Assembly: GCA_902827205.1 (NCBI GenBank)
Contig: LR792634.1
Span: 186,001-250,000 of the forward strand
Direction of reading: 5' to 3'
From: Methanocaldococcus lauensis
GTDB lineage: Archaea > AGJL01 > Methanococci > Methanococcales > Methanocaldococcaceae
Length of the DNA stretch: 64,000 bases
Under the pieces are notes generated by a model that did not search any database, had not been told where the DNA came from, and worked only from the letters and a program-made list of their open reading frames with translations. Made by a program: the position numbers and the translations under genes. This document shows positions 57,510 through 64,000 of this stretch, piece after piece; positions within the stretch are counted from its first letter, which is position 1; each line of letters starts with the position of its first letter.

Positions 57510-58457
57510 ATGGTTAAAGAAGAATTGATGGAAATAATGGAGGCATTAAAATATACATCAGATAATCCTGAAAAAGTTATTCATGGAATAGGTCCAAGAA
57601 TTATAGTTAAAGAAAATAAAATAATAAATATTGAAAGATCTGAGGGAATAATATTGGATGGAAAAGAAGAAGGAGATAGGTTAAAAGTAAAGATGGTCGT
57701 AAAGAAAGGTTATAAATTTAAAGAGCCAATACATATGTGTTTTGGTATTACTAAGGAAAATGTATCTCAAATTATAGATGTAGAAATTGTATTAGAGGAG
57801 AATAGTGCTATATCATTAATGTCTCACTGTTCATTTTTAAAGGGTAAGGGAATTAAGCATATTATGAATGGAGTTATAAAAATTGGAAAAAATGCAAGAT
57901 TTTCATATAATGAGTATCACTATCACGGTATGGAAGGAGACATTTTAGTAAAACCAACAGTAAAAGTAGAAATTGACGAAGGGGGAATATATACTTCAAA
58001 CTTTACCCTAACAAAAGGTAGAATTGGTACATTGGATATTTATCAAGAGATTGATGCTAAAAAGGATGCTATAATTGATATAATGACGAGAACTTATGCT
58101 ATAAAAGATGATGTGGTTAAAGTTGATGAAATAGTTAAATTAAATGGAGAGAATGCAAAGTGTATTATAAAAAGTAGAGGAGCGGCGATGGATAACTCTA
58201 AGATATCCTTAAAATTAAAAATTGAAGGAAATGCTCCATACTGTAAAGGACATATTGACTGTGCAGAGATTACTAAGGGAAATGCAGAGGTTGAATCAAT
58301 TCCAATACTCGTTGTTAGAGATGACAGAGCGAGAATTACCCATGAAGCGGCAATAGGTAGCGTTGATAAGAAGCAATTAGAGACATTGATGGCTAAGGGA
58401 TTAGATGAGGATGAAGCTACAGAAATAATAGTTAAAGGTATGATTGGGGATTTATAG
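57510..58457 (+). CDS. sufB: SUF scaffold protein SufB/SufD
   Basis: A 315-residue right-handed beta-helix SufB/D protein, the minimal archaeal form that pairs with SufC in a two-gene Fe-S assembly system. Typical parts: HMCFGITKE, HCSFLKGKGIKHIMNG, RARITHEAAIGSVDKKQLETLMAKGLDEDEATEIIVKGMI at the end. ATG follows GGGGGATTTGT. A hairpin element begins 5 bases past the stop and may act as the operon terminator. Confidence 0.93.
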   Translation: MVKEELMEIMEALKYTSDNPEKVIHGIGPRIIVKENKIINIERSEGIILDGKEEGDRLKVKMVVKKGYKFKEPIHMCFGITKENVSQIIDVEIVLEENSAISLMSHCSFLKGKGIKHIMNGVIKIGKNARFSYNEYHYHGMEGDILVKPTVKVEIDEGGIYTSNFTLTKGRIGTLDIYQEIDAKKDAIIDIMTRTYAIKDDVVKVDEIVKLNGENAKCIIKSRGAAMDNSKISLKLKIEGNAPYCKGHIDCAEITKGNAEVESIPILVVRDDRARITHEAAIGSVDKKQLETLMAKGLDEDEATEIIVKGMIGDL

Positions 58458-58461
58458 CCAT

Positions 58462-58500
58462 CCATAGGGGGATTCACCCCCTATGGTTCAGGATACTCCC
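58462..58500 (+). repeat. Dispersed hairpin element, copy 3
   Basis: CCATAGGGGG / CCCCCTATGG (58462-58471 with 58477-58486) forms a 10-pair hairpin with an ATTCA loop, followed by GGTTCAGGATACTCCC, the same tail as copies 1 and 2. It lies directly after sufB. Beyond it, 58501-58670 is AT-rich promoter DNA for argG (TATA-like AATATATTTATAACC near 58609-58623). Confidence 0.7.
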
Positions 58501-58670
58501 AAATATTTGCCTTTTTTGTTTAATTTTAGATTAGAATAAAAAGAATATAACAAAAATTTGTGTTTTACAATAGTTTCACATTAGTATTTTTATAATGTTT
58601 GTTTGTTAAAATATATTTATAACCCAATTTCATATTAATATATATTTAAAAAACTATTGGAGGTAAGATT

Positions 58671-59864
58671 ATGGAAAAAATAGCAGTATTGGCATATTCT
58701 GGAGGATTAGATACAAGCTGTTGTTTAAAGTTATTGGAAGATAAGTATGGGTATAAGGTAATTTCTGTCTGTGTAGATGTTGGACAGCCAGAAGAAGAAA
58801 TAAAGGAGGTTGAAGAGAAAGCCAAAAAACTTGGAGTTTTAAAGCACTATACAATAGATGCAAAAGAAGAGTTTGTCAAAGATTATATATATAGGGCTAT
58901 AAAGGCAAATGCGGTTTATGAAGGTTATCCATTATCAACAGCATTGGCAAGACCTCTAATAGCTTATAAAGTTGTTGAAGTTGCTTTAAAAGAGAATGCT
59001 GAAGCAGTAGCTCATGGATGCACTGGAAAGGGTAATGATCAATTCAGATTTGAGACAACTATAAGAATCAAAGCACCACATTTAAAAATTATTGCTCCTA
59101 TTAGAGATTTAAACTTAACGAGAGTTGAAGAAATTGAGTATGCAAAAGAAAAAGGAATTCCAATCCCTACAGAGAGCAAAAAATATAGTATAGACGAAAA
59201 CTTATGGGGAAGAAGTATTGAAGGTAGTGAATTAGAGAATCCTAACTTTGTTCCACCAGAAGAGATATATGCATGGACTAAAAACCCAGTAGAAGATAAA
59301 GAAGAAGAGATTGTTGAGATTGAATTTAAAGAAGGAATTCCAATAGCCATAAATGGAGAGAAATTAGAACCAGTTGAGTTGATAAAGAAGGCTAATGAGA
59401 TTGCCGGAAAACATGGAGTTGGAAGAATAGACATTATGGAAGATAGAATTATTGGATTAAAATCAAGAGAAAACTATGAATGTCCAGGAGCTGTTCTACT
59501 ATTAACAGCTCACAAAGCTTTAGAGCAGTTAGTTTTAACAAGAGATGAACTTAGATTTAAAGAGATAGTTGATAGCTTATACGGAGAATTGATTTATAAA
59601 GGATTGTGGTTTGACCCATTAAGGGAAGATTTAGATGCATTTATAGATAAAACTCAAGAAAGAGTTACTGGAACTGTGAAAGTTAAATTATTTGGAGGAA
59701 CTGCAAGAGTTGTTGGTAGATACAGTGATTATGCATTGTATAGCAAAGAGATGGTTTCGTTTGATGAAAAGGAGATTGACCAAAAAGAACTTGCAGGAAT
59801 GGTTAAATATCATGGATTGCAGGCAATGTTATACGAGTTAGTTAAAAAAAGGTTTAAAAAATAA
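58671..59864 (+). CDS. argG: Argininosuccinate synthase
   Basis: Joins citrulline and aspartate in arginine synthesis. The 397-residue protein has the ATP-pyrophosphatase P-loop [46 protein letters not shown], and the C-terminal multimerisation helix. ATG follows GGAGGTAAGATT. The next gene begins about 30 bases after its stop. Confidence 0.97.
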   Translation: MEKIAVLAYSGGLDTSCCLKLLEDKYGYKVISVCVDVGQPEEEIKEVEEKAKKLGVLKHYTIDAKEEFVKDYIYRAIKANAVYEGYPLSTALARPLIAYKVVEVALKENAEAVAHGCTGKGNDQFRFETTIRIKAPHLKIIAPIRDLNLTRVEEIEYAKEKGIPIPTESKKYSIDENLWGRSIEGSELENPNFVPPEEIYAWTKNPVEDKEEEIVEIEFKEGIPIAINGEKLEPVELIKKANEIAGKHGVGRIDIMEDRIIGLKSRENYECPGAVLLLTAHKALEQLVLTRDELRFKEIVDSLYGELIYKGLWFDPLREDLDAFIDKTQERVTGTVKVKLFGGTARVVGRYSDYALYSKEMVSFDEKEIDQKELAGMVKYHGLQAMLYELVKKRFKK

Positions 59865-59891
59865 TTTTTAATGCTATTGAAAATAAGGTGA

Positions 59892-60947
<1,056 letters not shown>

Positions 60948-60952
60948 AAATT

Positions 60953-61570
<618 letters not shown>

Positions 61571-61597
61571 TTATTCCTCATCTATATTTAAGTATAT

Positions 61598-62386
61598 TTA
61601 ATTTCTATGTTCTTTAGTAGCATCTAACACTGTATAACTAATTTTTGCATTATCCAATCTTTTAATAACTTTCTCAGCCATTTTTCCAGTTATTAAAGCG
61701 ATAACATTAGAACCTCTATTGCAGGCATTTACTATACCTTCTGGAACAGCAAATCTTATATCTGGTTTAATATTTAACTTTCTCGCTACAACGTAGGCAA
61801 CAGTTCCCATTGTGGCTACAACATAATTATCGGTCTTATTAAGATAATCTTTAATTAAATCAAAATTGACAGCCCTTGAACCCCCAATAACTTCTGGTGG
61901 GATTTTGAATACTATAACCCTTCCCTTTGGAACATCTATAATTCCTTTAATTTCACAGATAGAAATATCTTCTCCCTTTTTTCCTCCATACAATACTTTA
62001 GCCTTTGCCTCTCCTTTAGGTTTCTTTGAAGCATACAATAAACCTTCTTTCATATATAAATATACAGTTTCTCCATCTTTAACATCCTCATCTGCAATTG
62101 CTGGCCATATATCTTTATATCTATAAACTGCAGAATTAATTTCATCTAAGTATTCTCTAAATTCAGATATCCAATTTTTCAACTTTCTTAAACCTTTTTC
62201 AGTAACTACATACTCTCCTCTACCTCTTGACTTAACATAACCCTCCTTAACTAAATTCCTTATGTGCTCTGAAACTGCCTGAACTGTTATTCCTAAATTT
62301 TCAGCAATGTCTTTTTGTTTTATATGTGGCTGTTTTCTTATAATTTCAGACAAAACTTGAAATTCAGTTATACTTCTCTTCTTCAT
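61598..62386 (-). CDS. HTH transcriptional regulator with C-terminal sensory domain
   Basis: A 262-residue protein: an N-terminal MarR/Lrp-like winged helix (QVLSEIIRKQPHIKQKDIAENLGITVQAVSEHIRNLVKEGYV) then about 180 residues of a methanogen-specific domain (YLYMKEGLLYASKKPKGEA, DVPKGRVIVFKIPPEVIGGSRAVNFDLI). Conserved among methanogens; target unknown. ATG follows GAGGGAGTTTAT. Probably cotranscribed with nep1. Confidence 0.85.
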   Translation of the reverse strand: MKKRSITEFQVLSEIIRKQPHIKQKDIAENLGITVQAVSEHIRNLVKEGYVKSRGRGEYVVTEKGLRKLKNWISEFREYLDEINSAVYRYKDIWPAIADEDVKDGETVYLYMKEGLLYASKKPKGEAKAKVLYGGKKGEDISICEIKGIIDVPKGRVIVFKIPPEVIGGSRAVNFDLIKDYLNKTDNYVVATMGTVAYVVARKLNIKPDIRFAVPEGIVNACNRGSNVIALITGKMAEKVIKRLDNAKISYTVLDATKEHRN

Positions 62387-62531
62387 ATAAACTCCCTCAT
62401 AAATTTTAATTTGGATATATTATAACTTATATATCACTCAGTATTTAAATGTTAAAGATTACTTTAATAATAGATTATAAGATTATTATAATGTATCTAA
62501 ATACCGAATTATAGATTATAGGTGATACTAT

Positions 62532-63338
62532 ATGGATATATTATTAGTAAATGATGATGGTATTTATTCTCCCTCATTGATAGCATTATATAAATCTTTA
62601 AAAGAAGAGTTTCCTGATGCTAATATAACTATAGTAGCACCAACAAATCAGCAGAGTGGTATTGGAAGAGCAATAAGTTTATTTGAACCTTTAAGAATGA
62701 CTAAAGTTAAATTAACTAAAGATATTGTTGGCTATGCTGTTTCAGGAACTCCAACTGATTGTGTAATTTTGGGAATATATCAAATATTAAAAAAAGTTCC
62801 TGATTTAGTTATATCAGGAATAAATATTGGAGAAAATCTTGGAACTGAGATAATGACCTCTGGAACCTTGGGAGCGGCATTTGAAGCTGCCCACCATGGA
62901 TCTAAAGCTATAGCGTCATCTTTACAGATAACCTCAGACCATTTAAAATTTAGAGAGTTAGAAATTCCTATAAATTTTGAAATTCCTGCAAAGATTACTA
63001 CAAAAATTGCTAAAAAATATTTAGATTATGATATGCCCTGCGATGTTTTAAATGTAAATATTCCTGAAAAAGCCAACTTAGAGACACCAATAGAGATTAC
63101 AAGATTGGCTAAGAGGATGTATTCTACTCATGTAGAGGAGAGAATAGATCCAAGAGGTAGAAGCTATTACTGGATTGACGGATATCCAATATACGAAGAT
63201 GAGGAAGATACTGATGTTTATGTTTTGAGAAAAAAAGGACATATTTCAATAACTCCTCTAACCTTAGACACAACTATTAAAAATTTAGATGAATTTAAAA
63301 AGAAATATGGAAAAATTTTATGTGAAATTAAAAAATAA
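62532..63338 (+). CDS. surE: 5'/3'-nucleotidase SurE
   Basis: A 268-residue metal-dependent nucleoside-monophosphate phosphatase/exopolyphosphatase: DDG metal site in LVNDDGIYSPSL, APTNQQSG, SGTPTDCV, and SGINIGENLGTEIMTSGTLGAAFEAA. Divergent from the HTH gene; the 145-base intergenic region carries promoter-like AT-rich DNA. GGTGATACTAT sets ATG. Confidence 0.96.
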   Translation: MDILLVNDDGIYSPSLIALYKSLKEEFPDANITIVAPTNQQSGIGRAISLFEPLRMTKVKLTKDIVGYAVSGTPTDCVILGIYQILKKVPDLVISGINIGENLGTEIMTSGTLGAAFEAAHHGSKAIASSLQITSDHLKFRELEIPINFEIPAKITTKIAKKYLDYDMPCDVLNVNIPEKANLETPIEITRLAKRMYSTHVEERIDPRGRSYYWIDGYPIYEDEEDTDVYVLRKKGHISITPLTLDTTIKNLDEFKKKYGKILCEIKK

Positions 63339-63446
63339 TGTTAAATTTATTAAATTTATTTATCTTTATTGTTTAATATTGATTAATTTTAAATATTACA
63401 ATCACAAAAAAATATAAGGTTTTGAATAAGGAAAAAGGTGGTTTTA

Positions 63447-64000
63447 TTGACTTGCACTATAATAGTTGGTGGACAATGGGGAGACGAAGGAAAAGGAAAG
63501 ATAATAAGCTATATTTGTGATAAAGACAAACCATCAATTATTGCGAGAGGTGGAGTAGGACCTAATGCAGGACATACAGTAACTATTGGAGAAAAATCTT
63601 ATGGAATTCGAATGATACCAACAGGATTTCCATACAAAGAGGCAAAATTAGCAATAGGGGCTGGTGTTTTGGTAGATCCTGAAGTTTTGTTAAGAGAAGT
63701 TGAAATGCTCAAAGATTTTAATGTTAAAGAGAGATTAATTGTAGATTATAGATGCGGAATTATTGAAGAAAAACACAAAATTATGGATAGAAAGGATGAA
63801 CACTTAGCTAAAGAGATTGGAACTACAGGAAGTGGTTGCGGTCCTGCAAATGTTGATAGAGTTTTAAGAGTTTTAAAACAGGCGAAAGATATTGAAGAGT
63901 TAAAAGAATTTTTAGGAGATGTTTCTGAGGAAGTAAATGATGCTTTAGATAGGGATGAAAATGTTTTAATTGAAGGAACACAAGGGACTTTATTATCATT
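63447..64000 (+). CDS. purA: Adenylosuccinate synthetase, 5' part (runs off the window)
   Basis: Joins IMP and aspartate using GTP in AMP synthesis. The frame stays open to the window edge, giving the first 184 residues: P-loop [38 protein letters not shown] and EGTQGTLL. The sequence is of the shorter archaeal form. The start is TTG at 63447, five bases from GGTGG; no nearer ATG exists. Confidence 0.95.
   Translation, partial: MTCTIIVGGQWGDEGKGKIISYICDKDKPSIIARGGVGPNAGHTVTIGEKSYGIRMIPTGFPYKEAKLAIGAGVLVDPEVLLREVEMLKDFNVKERLIVDYRCGIIEEKHKIMDRKDEHLAKEIGTTGSGCGPANVDRVLRVLKQAKDIEELKEFLGDVSEEVNDALDRDENVLIEGTQGTLLS

Overview
The window reads as chromosome of a hyperthermophilic methanogen of the genus Methanocaldococcus. 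DNA is AT-rich and only the stable RNAs and a few structured islands are GC-rich. Ribosome binding sites are mostly GGTGA or GAGG, 3 to 8 bases before the start. Proteins closely resemble M. jannaschii families (the Hsp16.5-type small heat-shock protein is nearly identical), and methanogen markers are present (CfbA, HypD, acetyl-CoA synthase CdhC, pantoate kinase). Gene order is partly rearranged relative to what I remember of M. jannaschii, so this is probably another species. I moved many starts inward from the longest reading frame because the longest frame often begins inside the GGTGA/GTG of the ribosome binding site itself.

Layout: 1-382, a minus-strand tRNA operon (Phe, Asn, CAT, Glu) with a clear BRE/TATA promoter. 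430-15.4 kb, housekeeping genes (RadA, S2P protease, CfbA, pantoate kinase, small Hsp, FtsY, thymidylate kinase, PyrD, L34e-Cmk-L14e, DHH phosphoesterase, DsrE/TusA pair). 15.6-26 kb, a sugar-storage and modified glycolysis block: ADP-dependent sugar kinase, glucose-6-phosphate isomerase and glycogen synthase on one strand, GT4 glycosyltransferase, GH15 and GH57 hydrolases and phosphoglycerate mutase (ApgM) on the other. 26-33 kb, DUF505, TruB/Cbf5 with a small AtpZ-like gene, V4R protein, Lrp regulator and full-length CdhC. 33-39.6 kb, radical SAM enzyme, phosphoesterase, ChlI/ChlD chelatase gene with a -1 frameshift site, methyltransferase, HAD protein, PfpI. 39.6-42.9 kb, S3Ae, S2, L15e, prefoldin. 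42.9-54.8 kb, PurM-like protein, LonB, FucA, intein-containing GlmS, TldD, HemD, HypD. 54.8-55.3 kb, a gene-free hairpin-rich island. 55.3-64 kb, S15, SufC/SufB, ArgG, M42 peptidase, Nep1, HTH regulator, SurE and the start of PurA.

There are no CRISPR arrays and no intact transposase gene. The most interesting signals are non-protein or recoding ones: a canonical A AAA AAC slippery heptamer joining ChlI to ChlD; a 21-pair leader-to-coding helix enclosing the S15 ribosome binding site; a near-identical 22-base palindrome at cdhC and upstream of a small membrane-protein gene; a dispersed hairpin element, one copy of which duplicated the overlap between the isomerase and sugar-kinase genes; an intein in GlmS whose endonuclease has lost one catalytic acid; and two GC-rich structured islands that may be RNAs or transposon remnants.
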